Below, in pieces: positions 1 to 6,841 of a DNA stretch of 17,720 bases. The notes under the pieces were generated by a model. The model was not told where the DNA came from. It was given only the letters and a program-made list of their open reading frames with translations, and did not search any database. Within the stretch, counting starts at the first letter, position 1; each line of letters opens with the position of its first letter. The stretch covers positions 1-17,720 of the forward strand of contig JAGBFY010000629.1 in NCBI GenBank assembly GCA_017936245.1. The letters are read 5' to 3'. The position numbers and the translations under genes were made by a program. Source of the DNA: Kiritimatiellia bacterium (GTDB taxonomy: Bacteria; Verrucomicrobiota; Kiritimatiellia; RFP12; UBA1067).

Positions 1-919
1 CCTTCACACCGGTGAAGTACATGCCAAGCGGGAAAAACGGCTTGCCGTCAACGATTGCGCGTTGATGCCGGTCGATCCATACCTTGCGTTTCGGCATATT
101 ACTGACGCGCGTGAATGCAACCTCGCCGCGCCCTATCACCCGTCCGCCTGTACGTGAGAGGACGAAGGCGATCGGATGTGTCCCCATGGAAAGTTGATCG
201 ACCTCAACAGTCGCAGCGGCAATGCCATCCTCCAACTGCGCCTCGATTTTACGGATACCGGACGGCGTTGCAACCTCAAAGTGCCCGCGCAGTGTCTTGG
301 GCGGTATCTTCACGGGATTGGCGAAATACTCCGCCCGCAACCCCAACGGTCCGTGCGTTCCGAGATCGCGGTAGGCGGACGTGTGAACGGCGCGCACCCC
401 TGGTCCCGTCATTGTCGCAACAACGGCGAAGTCGTCAAAATATATCTGCCCCGTGACACTGTCCGGCGTCCAGACAAAGAAACTGAAGCGATCCACATCC
501 GCCGGCAGCGGACCAGAATTCGCCTCGAACCGGAACCAGCCGTCCTGATCAAGATCGTTGTCCGCCACTCGGTTCGCAAATGTCTTGCCGATCTTGCGGT
601 TGTCGGCCGAATACCAGCCGACACCGACATACAGCATTCCGCCACGGATCTTGAAACCGCCGTCCTTGACACGCATTGAAATCTTATAGGAGCAACCCGG
701 TTCAACCTTGATGCCGTCCGTCCACGGCCAGTCAATCTTCTTTCCGCCCTCGCCGACATCGAGCACAATACCACGTGACTTTGCATAACCGATGCCGTTC
801 TCAACGCGCCATAGTGGGGGCTTGAAATGCCAGCCGCCGTTATCACCATTCTCGAAATCACCTGCCGGAAACAGGTTTGCCGATATCGCAGCAAACAAAC
901 TGACAACAGAAAATATCAT
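1..919 (-). CDS. Secreted glycoside-hydrolase-like protein, N-terminal part (cut by window edge)
   Basis: The reading frame opens at an ATG ending at 919 and stays open to base 1, giving about 306 residues with the C-terminus outside the window. A perfect AGGAGG (927-932) sits just upstream and fixes the start. The protein begins with a short hydrophobic signal-like segment (MIFSVVSLFAAISANLF). Residues about 17-160 look like a beta-sandwich carbohydrate-binding module: they open with PAGDFENGDNGGWHF and end near YFDDFAVVA. A second all-beta region runs to about residue 285. The last visible part, VDGKPFFPLGMYFTG, is the usual first strand of a TIM-barrel glycosidase. It is probably exported to the periplasm or cell surface. 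The divergent XylR-like gene is a plausible regulator. The hydrolase family and substrate cannot be named because the catalytic part is missing. Confidence 0.8.
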   Translation of the reverse strand, partial: MIFSVVSLFAAISANLFPAGDFENGDNGGWHFKPPLWRVENGIGYAKSRGIVLDVGEGGKKIDWPWTDGIKVEPGCSYKISMRVKDGGFKIRGGMLYVGVGWYSADNRKIGKTFANRVADNDLDQDGWFRFEANSGPLPADVDRFSFFVWTPDSVTGQIYFDDFAVVATMTGPGVRAVHTSAYRDLGTHGPLGLRAEYFANPVKIPPKTLRGHFEVATPSGIRKIEAQLEDGIAAATVEVDQLSMGTHPIAFVLSRTGGRVIGRGEVAFTRVSNMPKRKVWIDRHQRAIVDGKPFFPLGMYFTGVK

Positions 920-996
920 TTGAAATCCTCCTTGATTCCTGATCGCATGTTAGTATTTCGTGAACAGAAAGAATGTATCATATAACCCACTGTACA

Positions 997-1009
997 TGCA
1001 ATCATTGCA
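997..1009. promoter_or_regulatory. 13-bp perfect palindrome, candidate operator
   Basis: TGCAATCATTGCA is a perfect inverted repeat (6-bp arms, one central base) in the 151-bp gap between the divergent hydrolase and XylR-like genes. On the minus strand its right arm overlaps a possible -35 (TTGCAT) for the hydrolase gene. It could be the binding site of the adjacent regulator. The palindrome is seen directly; the function is inferred. Confidence 0.4.
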
Positions 1010-1054
1010 CATATCGAATATGGAAAGAGATTAGTATCGTTTTTTTCATGATTT

Positions 1055-1063
1055 TGCTATACT
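1055..1063 (+). promoter_or_regulatory. Extended -10 promoter for the XylR-like regulator, likely leaderless
   Basis: TGCTATACT is a good extended -10 element. It ends only 7 bases before the ATG at 1071, so transcription should begin at or within a base or two of the start codon. There is no Shine-Dalgarno sequence and no recognisable -35. The histidine kinase gene at 9533 has the same arrangement. Confidence 0.5.
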
Positions 1064-1070
1064 TCACCTT

Positions 1071-2219
1071 ATGAAAAACACTTCAAAGCGATTATACAGG
1101 ATTCTCATCTCCCTTTGCATGTCGGGCTCATCCGGCAGAAAACTTCTCCTTGGAATGCTACGTTTCGCCAACGAACTCGGTTCCTGGTCGATCGAAATCG
1201 TAAACAACAAGACGGAACTGACGCCTCGGCTTATCGACCGTAACTTTGACGGTTTCATTGGCGTAGCGCCTGATGAATTCCTCACAAGCCTGAAGGTCCA
1301 CGGCATACCGGCTGTTGTCCTTGACTATCCCAGTGATTCTTTTACATCCGACAAGACTCCTATTACATTCATTACTGATGACGACGAACAGATTGGCAAG
1401 ATGGGCGCCGAATACATTCTTTCCCTCGGAAACTTCGCCGCCATCGCCTTTGTTCCATCGAAAGAGAAATACAAGTGGTCATTGTACCGGCAAAACGGAT
1501 TTATCAATCAACTGACTCGGCGAAAAATGGCGGCGCGCCTCCATTCTGCTCCGTCAGGCGACTTGGCAAGCTGGCTTCAAAACCTGCCGAAGCCCACAGC
1601 GATTATGGCTGCCTATGACTTTCTTGCGAAAGACATCATTGACACCTGCCTTCGGGCAAAAATCGAAGTTCCGAATCAAGTCTGCATTCTCGGCGTTGAC
1701 GACGACGAATTGATCTGCAATTACACTCAGCCTCAGCTCTCAAGCATCCGAATAGATCATGCAGATTTCGGTTATTTCGCCGCAAAGGCTCTGGAAACTC
1801 TCATCAGAAAGGATCGAAAACATCTCCACCAATCACATATCCGTCATCCAGCCGACCGCATCATAGAACGGGAGTCAACCCGTCCGATCCCGCCGACGAC
1901 ACATCTTGTCAACAAGTTGCAGGACTTCATCAAGGCACATGCAAAAGAACCCATCACAGTCGCAGATGTCGTTCGCCATGCACACGTATCGCGCCGGCTG
2001 GCCGATATGCGGCTCAAGCAATGTTCTGGCAAAACCATACATCAATTGCTGCAGGAAACCCGTCTAAAGCTCGTAAAGAACTATCTGACAAAAACCCAAA
2101 TGCCCATAAACAAAATATCTCGCCTTTGCGGGTTTCAGAACATCCAACGGCTCAAGTATATCTTCAAGACCGAATACGGCATCAGCATGCGCGAATGGCG
2201 GCAAAAGCATTCATCCTGA
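1071..2219 (+). CDS. XylR-like transcriptional regulator (LacI/periplasmic-binding-like sensor plus AraC HTH)
   Basis: A 382-residue protein. Residues about 8-265 follow the LacI/periplasmic sugar-binding pattern: an opening strand (RILISLCMSGSSGRKLLLG), a FDGFIGVAPDEF segment, IMAAYDFLAKDIIDTC, and the signature VCILGVDDDELICNYTQPQL. Residues about 276-382 form an AraC/XylS-type double helix-turn-helix, with ITVADVVRHAHVSRR as the first HTH and MPINKISRLCGFQNIQRL as the second, followed by the typical FKTEYGISMREWR end. E. coli XylR has this order and binds a sugar in the N-terminal domain. It lies divergent from a secreted hydrolase and probably controls it. The ligand is unknown. It appears to be translated from a leaderless message. 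Confidence is high for the family and low for the regulon. Confidence 0.92.
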   Translation: MKNTSKRLYRILISLCMSGSSGRKLLLGMLRFANELGSWSIEIVNNKTELTPRLIDRNFDGFIGVAPDEFLTSLKVHGIPAVVLDYPSDSFTSDKTPITFITDDDEQIGKMGAEYILSLGNFAAIAFVPSKEKYKWSLYRQNGFINQLTRRKMAARLHSAPSGDLASWLQNLPKPTAIMAAYDFLAKDIIDTCLRAKIEVPNQVCILGVDDDELICNYTQPQLSSIRIDHADFGYFAAKALETLIRKDRKHLHQSHIRHPADRIIERESTRPIPPTTHLVNKLQDFIKAHAKEPITVADVVRHAHVSRRLADMRLKQCSGKTIHQLLQETRLKLVKNYLTKTQMPINKISRLCGFQNIQRLKYIFKTEYGISMREWRQKHSS

Positions 2220-2405
2220 ATCCACCAAACAGATGCTCACTCCGTTTCGGAACAATTGGAGAGGGAACCCCGAAAGAGTTTGATTATTGGATTATGTTTG
2301 CCGATTTTGAGGTATAGTCCCTATTTTATGCCGATAGCGGCTGGTTGTTTGTCGGCAGTCGTTAGCGGTCTCTTTCACCTTCACCGTCCTATTGTCATTT
2401 GGTTT
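2220..2405. other. Intergenic stretch with no convincing gene
   Basis: The sequence after the regulator stop holds no recognisable gene or clear terminator. A -10-like TATAGT (2313-2318) lies 9 bases before an ATG at 2328 that opens a 34-codon frame ending at 2432. That frame has no Shine-Dalgarno sequence and no recognised homology, so I do not call it a gene. Confidence 0.5.
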
Positions 2406-2524
2406 AGATTTCGCACCGTAATCTCACGATAAGATGAGAATTGGTTCGAACTGAATTCTCATTTTCGGGAATCTAGGCAATCCCTATGTTTTGTGATCAA
2501 TTCTCCTGTATTATAGAGACACTT
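2406..2524. repeat. Regulatory-looking repeat unit, copy R1
   Basis: R1 is a diverged copy of R2 (2732-2896). Shared blocks in the same order are AGATTTC, CGCACC(G/A)TAATCT, a 27-bp dyad ending ATTCTCATTT, GAATCTA, CAATCCC, then CAATTCTC(C/A)TG and TATTATAGAG(A/G)CACTT. The last block contains a -10-like TATTAT. R1 has one dyad and R2 has two. R1 ends where a foldback element starts. Confidence 0.7.
2435..2461. promoter_or_regulatory. 27-bp dyad A (TGAGAATT...AATTCTCA)
   Basis: An inverted repeat with 8-bp perfect outer arms and a near-central GTTCGAAC palindrome. It is the most symmetric of three same-length dyads and is probably a repressor-type binding site. The protein that binds it is unknown. 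Confidence 0.5.
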
Positions 2525-2619
2525 GCAAAACTCGCGAGGGGCAGCGTCCTCGGTGCCCATACGGCGGCGAATCGCGGGCAGCGAAGACGCTGCCCCTCCC
2601 ATTCAGGAGGTTTTGCAAG
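2522..2619. repeat. 98-bp palindromic foldback (MITE/REP-like) element
   Basis: The outer arms CTTGCAAAAC (2522-2531) and GTTTTGCAAG (2610-2619) are perfect complements. An inner pair, AGGGGCAGCGTC (2537-2548) and GACGCTGCCCCT (2586-2597), is also perfect. A third, imperfect pair lies just inside it, around GGTGCCC and GGGCAGC. The whole element folds into one long hairpin. There is no transposase gene. It sits exactly at the end of R1, and R2 lacks it. Confidence 0.65.
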
Positions 2620-2630
2620 CACCTCTTTAT

Positions 2631-2652
2631 GAAACAACTGGGAAACAACTGG
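2631..2652. repeat. Two tandem copies of an 11-bp unit
   Basis: GAAACAACTGG occurs twice head to tail (2631-2641 and 2642-2652). It lies in the otherwise featureless stretch between the foldback element and R2 (2620-2731), where I see no gene. Confidence 0.7.
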
Positions 2653-2754
2653 GGATAGACCTCGAAAAGAATTATAATTTCGCGCATTTACCTATTGATT
2701 TTATTAAATAGCACAGTTTCGGTAGTCTATAAGATTTCATCCGCACCATAATCT

Positions 2755-2781
2755 TGAGAATCAGTCCAAACCATATTCTCA
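2755..2781. promoter_or_regulatory. 27-bp dyad B
   Basis: Perfect 7-bp arms TGAGAAT and ATTCTCA flank a 13-base centre that includes GTCCAAAC. It starts 52 bp from dyad C, about five helical turns, so proteins bound at both would lie on the same face of the DNA. Confidence 0.5.
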
Positions 2782-2806
2782 TTAATCCGCCGTCTCCTCA
2801 GAATCG

Positions 2807-2833
2807 AGAGAATCATTCCGAAGTGAATTCTCA
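2807..2833. promoter_or_regulatory. 27-bp dyad C
   Basis: Arms AGAGAAT and ATTCTCA (6 of 7 complementary) flank a 13-base centre with ATTCCGAAGT. It has the same length and layout as dyads A and B and the same downstream sequence as dyad A. Confidence 0.5.
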
Positions 2834-2868
2834 TTTCCTAGAATCTAATCAATCCCTTCGTTTCGTAT

Positions 2869-3186
2869 TCAATTCTCATGTATTATAGAGGCACTTGAGA
2901 GTGCATGCCATCCGTTCGAGCTTTCCGCATAAGTAAAATTGTAAAATGGCTCAAGCGTCCAAACGCCGTTTGCATCCATTAAAAATCCGGAATTTTTCAG
3001 ATGGTCATCCCTGTTGTGAGCAAAAACATTCAACGCACTGCGTCTGAAAAGTTCCTTCTTCGCCGAAGAACAACTGGGACCTATTTTGAAGTAAAAAACA
3101 ATGATGACTTTAAAATCCCCCGCATCCTTTTCGGGATTGAGGAGTGCGAATACATTTTGGAGACGACGCAACAACGCCGTCTCCAA
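2869..3186 (-). pseudogene. HipA-type kinase, C-terminal remnant
   Basis: The stretch from KKELFRRSALNVF through AHNRDDHLKNSGFLMD to NGVWTLEPFYNFTY (about 3060 down to 2897) matches the conserved core of HipA-family toxins. It contains the N-x-D-x-H-x-K-N catalytic loop. Intact family members are about 300-440 residues; here only some 55-60 codons are recognisable. The frame has only a TTG to start from, the N-terminal part is missing, and the C-terminus is replaced by R2 sequence. The usual metal-binding Asp after the catalytic loop (normally P-x-Y-D) is Asn (PFYN). It is therefore almost certainly a dead fragment of a HipBA-like toxin-antitoxin locus. No hipB is visible. The GH gene ends 11 bases upstream on the same strand. 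Confidence 0.7.
3157..3186 (-). terminator. Hairpin downstream of the GH gene, possible terminator
   Basis: The 9-bp perfect stem TTGGAGACG/CGTCTCCAA has a 12-base loop and starts 11 bases after the GH stop codon. No U-tract follows on either strand, so intrinsic termination is uncertain. It may instead stabilise the mRNA 3' end. Confidence 0.3.
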
Positions 3187-3196
3187 TTTCCGTCAA

Positions 3197-4777
3197 TCAT
3201 CTGATATTAGAATCAGGCGAAGAGTGCCTTGATCTTCGCGTCGAATGCCTTGCGGCGTTTTGCGACTTCCTTCTCGAGAGCAGATATCCGTCCGGCGGAC
3301 ATGCGCCGCCTGATTCCTTGGCAACGGCGGCGTTGCAGCTGCGCAAGATGATTGAACGCTTGAAGTCAGGCATGCGTTCGCCTTCTTTGATGTCAACCCA
3401 GCGGTTTTCCCACGGAAGATAGCACCTGTATGCGGACTTCACCGGAATCCGCTCGCCTGAAATCGTTGCAGCCTCTACCCCGCGCACCAGTTCGTTCTCC
3501 CAATTTGACTCCTTGTCGCGGCACCACATGAGCGTGGTACGCACACCGCGAAGCCCCCAGATGCGGATACGGTGCGTCTCAGTCCTGAACGGACGGAAAT
3601 GTTCGACGGCGGGATCAATCCCCTTGACCGCTTCGGCAAACCGTGCAAAGTGCCACCAGAGATTGTTTCCGTCAACATACTGATGATCCCAATGCCAAGG
3701 CTGTCCGCAACCGGCCGCTCCGGCGAAGAACGGAGCAAACAGCTCATCGTGAAGAAGCGTTCCGAGCTTATCCTTTGCATACAGCTCGCTGGGGCCTGTA
3801 TGATTCGCCTTCACAGCCCCCACCTCCGCAAGTATCGCCGGGCAGTCCGTGCGTCTGTCCAGGAGCTCTCGAATCGAATCCGCCGCAAGAACATCCATAG
3901 GTCCCCGGCAGACGGACAGATGCGCCCCGGGATCGAGATAACGGTGAACCTGCATGAAGTCGTTGAATCTGGCCTTACCGAGGTAGTCGTAGTAGTCGTA
4001 TGCGCCCGGACCTGAAAAGCTGCCGAGATTCTGGACTGTCATCTGACGCGGGAACATTTTGCGCAGCGCGGAAAACATCCGGTCGCTCCACGGGCCGACA
4101 TCGTCACGCCACGGGCCGATGCTGTCGATCTCGTTCCACAGCTCCCAACACGCGACAGCCGGAGAATCGCCGAGACCAAGTTCCTTGAGGCGTTCCGCCT
4201 TGCCGAGATATATGCGCGCACACTCTTCCGAGTGCAGGAATTCGCGCATGTTCTTTGCGTGCCGGGAATATAGCGGACGGTTGAAGAATGTCGCATAAAG
4301 CGCATTGCCTTCCTTTCCCGCAGGATGTATAGTCCGGAAACTTTCAAGCGTAAGTTTCAACTTGATCCCGCGCTCTTCACACAACGCGACTGCCTTTTTG
4401 AGAGTAGCTTCACGCACTGGATCATACACACCGGCACGATCAGGCATGATCTCGAAGAAAGAATGTCCGAGCCAAAGGCGAACAAAGTTGCCTCCGTTGT
4501 CCGCGAAGGAACGGATGTGACCCAGCACCTTTTTTTCCGCCTCAGCATGCGATGCGGGTGATGTGCTGTCGTACGACAGCCTCGGAAAGCAGATGTTGCA
4601 TCCGATCATAATAAATGTTCTGCCGTCGGAATCCGCGAAATAGCGCGGATCTACAGAGCTCACACAAAGTGTCTTGCGGCACTTCCCCGAAGCGGCATCT
4701 CCAGCTTGCGCCTGCAAACCGTGTGCGGCCGCAGCCACCACGGCAGCCGCAATGAAACACCCTATTCCATCCTTCAT
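3197..4777 (-). CDS. Secreted clan GH-A-like glycoside hydrolase with an aberrant C-terminus
   Basis: A 526-residue protein. The start is set by AAGGAG 7 bases before the ATG at 4777; an in-frame ATG eight codons earlier is less likely. Residues 1-25 are a signal peptide (MKDGIGCFIAAAVVAAAAHG...). The body is a TIM barrel of the cellulase/mannanase type: IRSFADNGGNFVRLWLGHSF, then CWELWNEID with Glu216 as likely acid/base, then ILAEVGAV with Glu318 as likely nucleophile. A beta domain follows and ends near MPDFKRSIILRS. Residues about 490-526 are encoded by a copy of the argH 3' end in a different frame and are Arg/Ser-rich, unlike a normal hydrolase end. It is the last gene of an operon, 14 bases after the beta-helix gene. 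The exact GH family and substrate are not determined. Confidence 0.85.
   Translation of the reverse strand: MKDGIGCFIAAAVVAAAAHGLQAQAGDAASGKCRKTLCVSSVDPRYFADSDGRTFIMIGCNICFPRLSYDSTSPASHAEAEKKVLGHIRSFADNGGNFVRLWLGHSFFEIMPDRAGVYDPVREATLKKAVALCEERGIKLKLTLESFRTIHPAGKEGNALYATFFNRPLYSRHAKNMREFLHSEECARIYLGKAERLKELGLGDSPAVACWELWNEIDSIGPWRDDVGPWSDRMFSALRKMFPRQMTVQNLGSFSGPGAYDYYDYLGKARFNDFMQVHRYLDPGAHLSVCRGPMDVLAADSIRELLDRRTDCPAILAEVGAVKANHTGPSELYAKDKLGTLLHDELFAPFFAGAAGCGQPWHWDHQYVDGNNLWWHFARFAEAVKGIDPAVEHFRPFRTETHRIRIWGLRGVRTTLMWCRDKESNWENELVRGVEAATISGERIPVKSAYRCYLPWENRWVDIKEGERMPDFKRSIILRSCNAAVAKESGGACPPDGYLLSRRKSQNAARHSTRRSRHSSPDSNIR
3227..3307 (-). repeat. Second copy of the argH 3' end (direct repeat, left copy)
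   Basis: These 81 bases match 12354-12434 at 78 positions; the mismatches are at 3252, 3298 and 3303. Weaker similarity runs on past the argH-frame stop to about 3211. In the argH frame the copy still reads GRISALEKEVAKRRKAFDAK and ends KALFA plus a TGA. That frame is closed by a TGA at 3366-3368, so it is not a gene. The surrounding GH gene reads the copy in another frame. Confidence 0.9.
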
Positions 4778-4791
4778 TTTTTGTCTCCTTT

Positions 4792-6792
4792 TTATTTCCA
4801 ATATTTGCCGGCTCCGAGAAAGAGATATCCCGGAACACCCCTGACACCAAAGAACACATCCTCGTTTACGCCCTTTTCAGGCGGCATAAGCTTCAATGTC
4901 ATGAGTCTTGCCGCATTCTCCTTTGGAATATCCATGCGCACGGGAGCAAATATATCCGCGTTCCTTTGCACGCATTCTCCAATCTGGTTGTAGATTTCAA
5001 GACCGCATCCCTCTTTAACCGTTTCACCCGCAACAAGGCATGTCGCGCTGCAGTTCTCCGGAACATAAAGATAGAGCCGCCCCACGGAGGATATCAGCGC
5101 GACATTCTCCCTGCATACATTGAAGGCGACAGGAGCGTCCGACGCCGTGACGGCAAACCCGTTCCCTTTCGTATCCACAGACATCCTGTAGAATCCCGCA
5201 GACGGCGCCCTGAAGGAAAATTCCGACTCCTCAAATCCAGGCATCCTGGCGCACGACAAGGCCGTCCAACCCTCCATCCCGTGGAAATACAACGGTATTT
5301 CCGACGCGTCCCTTTTCCCTATCTTCTTCTGAACTCCGCGAAAACGCACGGTTCTATCCGCATCGGCGTAGAATATGTAATAGAACTTATTTCTCCCGCG
5401 CACGTACATCGGATCGAACCGCTCCATTTCTCCGGGATGCGCATCCTGCACCGCAACCTTTGTCAGATCCGCATGAACCGGGTCCGGGAATCCAGAACAA
5501 TCCGTGTGGGGGAATCGGTTCTCGCGCCATGCCTCATCGAGGATTTCAACCGATTTTCCCTCGGGCGATTCAATCTCGACACGTCCCGAAATGAATGTGG
5601 GAGCACCCTCCAGAATCCTGTCGCCGACAAACGAAATCCACTGCCGCTTCACAGGCTGCCTGACCGACACATTGTCAAAAATGATACTGTCCGGTGCCGC
5701 GCCGATGAAGCCCTTTACCTCTACACGGACATCGGCATTTGTCGAACACACCGTACAGGCGTCAACAATGCGGCAGTTGCGGAATATTGTTTTTCCGCAC
5801 GCAAACTTGCGCCGGTCCACGGACACGGCAAAATGTTTGCCCCGTTCCATTGTGCACTTGTCAAAAACAACCGTACCGTCGTCAAAAGGATTGGAAATTC
5901 CACCAAGATCCACCGAATACCTGAACGAGCAGCCGTTCCCCGATATGCGGCAGTTCTCCACGCGGATATCGACAGGATCGGACTCTGCATTGAAGTTCAC
6001 GAGATACACCTCGATGCCCGACCCTTTATTCCCGGATATCTCACAACCGCGAAGAACACATCGCTTGAACATATGCGCGATGTGATTGGGTTCGAAATCT
6101 ATTCCCGCCTGCGGCGGTCTGCCGATTGTATTGTTCAGCAACGTATTCTCGACGGTAAGTCCGTCCACCGATATCACACTTATCCCCTGGCGGGAGTTTC
6201 GGTCGAAAACGCAGTTCCGGACGGTGATGTTGCGGCACGGGATGTGATCGCTTCCGGCAACGCCGATATACAGTCCATCTCCGCCGGTGTCTCTGACGAC
6301 GAGTCCGTCAAGCGTAAGATTCTCCACGCTGACGGCAGATATGCCATGCCGCCATTCGGCAAGCGGATATGGAGGATTCAGATAGTCATCATGCCACATC
6401 CGGATCGTGCCTTTGCCCCGTATCACGATATCCTTCACGCGCTTCAGACTCAAAAGCGAATCGCGTCCGGAACGGTACTCGCCCCTTTTGGCCACAAGTT
6501 CCGCACCATCCTCGAAGACAATCTCCTTGCCGTTCTTTCTCAAAAACAGCGGGCGCACGATCCACGCCCCCTGCGGCATCCGGTCGATAACAACTTTGCG
6601 AGCCTTCGAATCCAACGCCGCCTGCACATGACGCGTGGAATCTTCGGCATCAAAACCGAACCACGAGACCTTGACACAGTCCACCTCTCCGCGTTTCACC
6701 TTTTCAATCATGTCCGGATCCGGACAGGCCGCGTACACACCGCATATCACGGCAAACGCAGCCATGGATGAAAAACTTTTTATGATCATCAT
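4792..6792 (-). CDS. Secreted right-handed parallel beta-helix protein (pectate-lyase fold)
   Basis: A 666-residue protein. An AAAGGAA lies 5 bases upstream of the ATG. The N-terminus is a signal peptide (MMIIKSFSSMAAFAVICGVYA). Residues about 60-400 show the ladder of short strands and asparagine turns of a parallel beta-helix: VKDIVIRGKGTI, VENLTLDGLVVRDTGGDGLY, CRNITVRNCVFDRNSRQGI, CEISGNKGSGIEV, VDIRVENCRISGNGC. The last 250 residues look like beta-sandwich domains. Such proteins are usually polysaccharide lyases or glycosidases acting outside the cytoplasm, but I cannot pick out a catalytic set, so the activity is unassigned. It lies between the strand-repeat protein gene (49-base gap) and the GH gene (14-base gap), which indicates co-transcription. 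Confidence 0.82.
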   Translation of the reverse strand: MMIIKSFSSMAAFAVICGVYAACPDPDMIEKVKRGEVDCVKVSWFGFDAEDSTRHVQAALDSKARKVVIDRMPQGAWIVRPLFLRKNGKEIVFEDGAELVAKRGEYRSGRDSLLSLKRVKDIVIRGKGTIRMWHDDYLNPPYPLAEWRHGISAVSVENLTLDGLVVRDTGGDGLYIGVAGSDHIPCRNITVRNCVFDRNSRQGISVISVDGLTVENTLLNNTIGRPPQAGIDFEPNHIAHMFKRCVLRGCEISGNKGSGIEVYLVNFNAESDPVDIRVENCRISGNGCSFRYSVDLGGISNPFDDGTVVFDKCTMERGKHFAVSVDRRKFACGKTIFRNCRIVDACTVCSTNADVRVEVKGFIGAAPDSIIFDNVSVRQPVKRQWISFVGDRILEGAPTFISGRVEIESPEGKSVEILDEAWRENRFPHTDCSGFPDPVHADLTKVAVQDAHPGEMERFDPMYVRGRNKFYYIFYADADRTVRFRGVQKKIGKRDASEIPLYFHGMEGWTALSCARMPGFEESEFSFRAPSAGFYRMSVDTKGNGFAVTASDAPVAFNVCRENVALISSVGRLYLYVPENCSATCLVAGETVKEGCGLEIYNQIGECVQRNADIFAPVRMDIPKENAARLMTLKLMPPEKGVNEDVFFGVRGVPGYLFLGAGKYWK

Positions 6793-6841
6793 TATATTTC
6801 CTTTGGATTCAATCTATTCTTGAAAAACAACATGAACCGGT

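Larger units (their letters stand above)
2732..2896. repeat. Regulatory-looking repeat unit, copy R2
   Basis: This is the second copy of the R1 unit, longer because it holds two dyads (2755-2781 and 2807-2833). It ends TATTATAGAGGCACTT. The recognisable hipA homology on the minus strand begins at the very next bases, so R2 marks the truncation point of that gene remnant. Confidence 0.7.

Noticed and set aside
409..906. A minus-strand frame of 165 codons near the left edge
   Set aside because: It overlaps the real gene (start at 919) in another frame, is Arg/Ser-rich and has no ribosome site, while the 919 frame has AGGAGG and a carbohydrate-binding-like sequence.
2021..2317. A 98-codon plus-strand frame across the end of the XylR-like gene
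   Set aside because: It overlaps the conserved AraC HTH in the wrong frame.
2523..2711. A 62-codon frame running through the foldback element
   Set aside because: It starts at a TTG inside a palindromic repeat, and its first half is merely the translated hairpin.
2406..2896. CRISPR array
   Set aside because: The repeated dyads are unevenly spaced, diverged and only three in number, with no uniform spacers or cas genes.
3227..3307. The left argH-tail copy as an argH pseudogene or second argH
   Set aside because: Only the last 30 or so codons are present and the frame is closed by a stop at 3366; no other argH sequence is nearby. It is better treated as a duplicated 3' end.
4966..6771. A 601-codon open frame on the plus strand opposite the beta-helix gene
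   Set aside because: It lies wholly antisense to a gene with a signal peptide, ribosome site and clear fold. The translation has no recognisable domain and is rich in Arg/His, as expected from a shadow frame.
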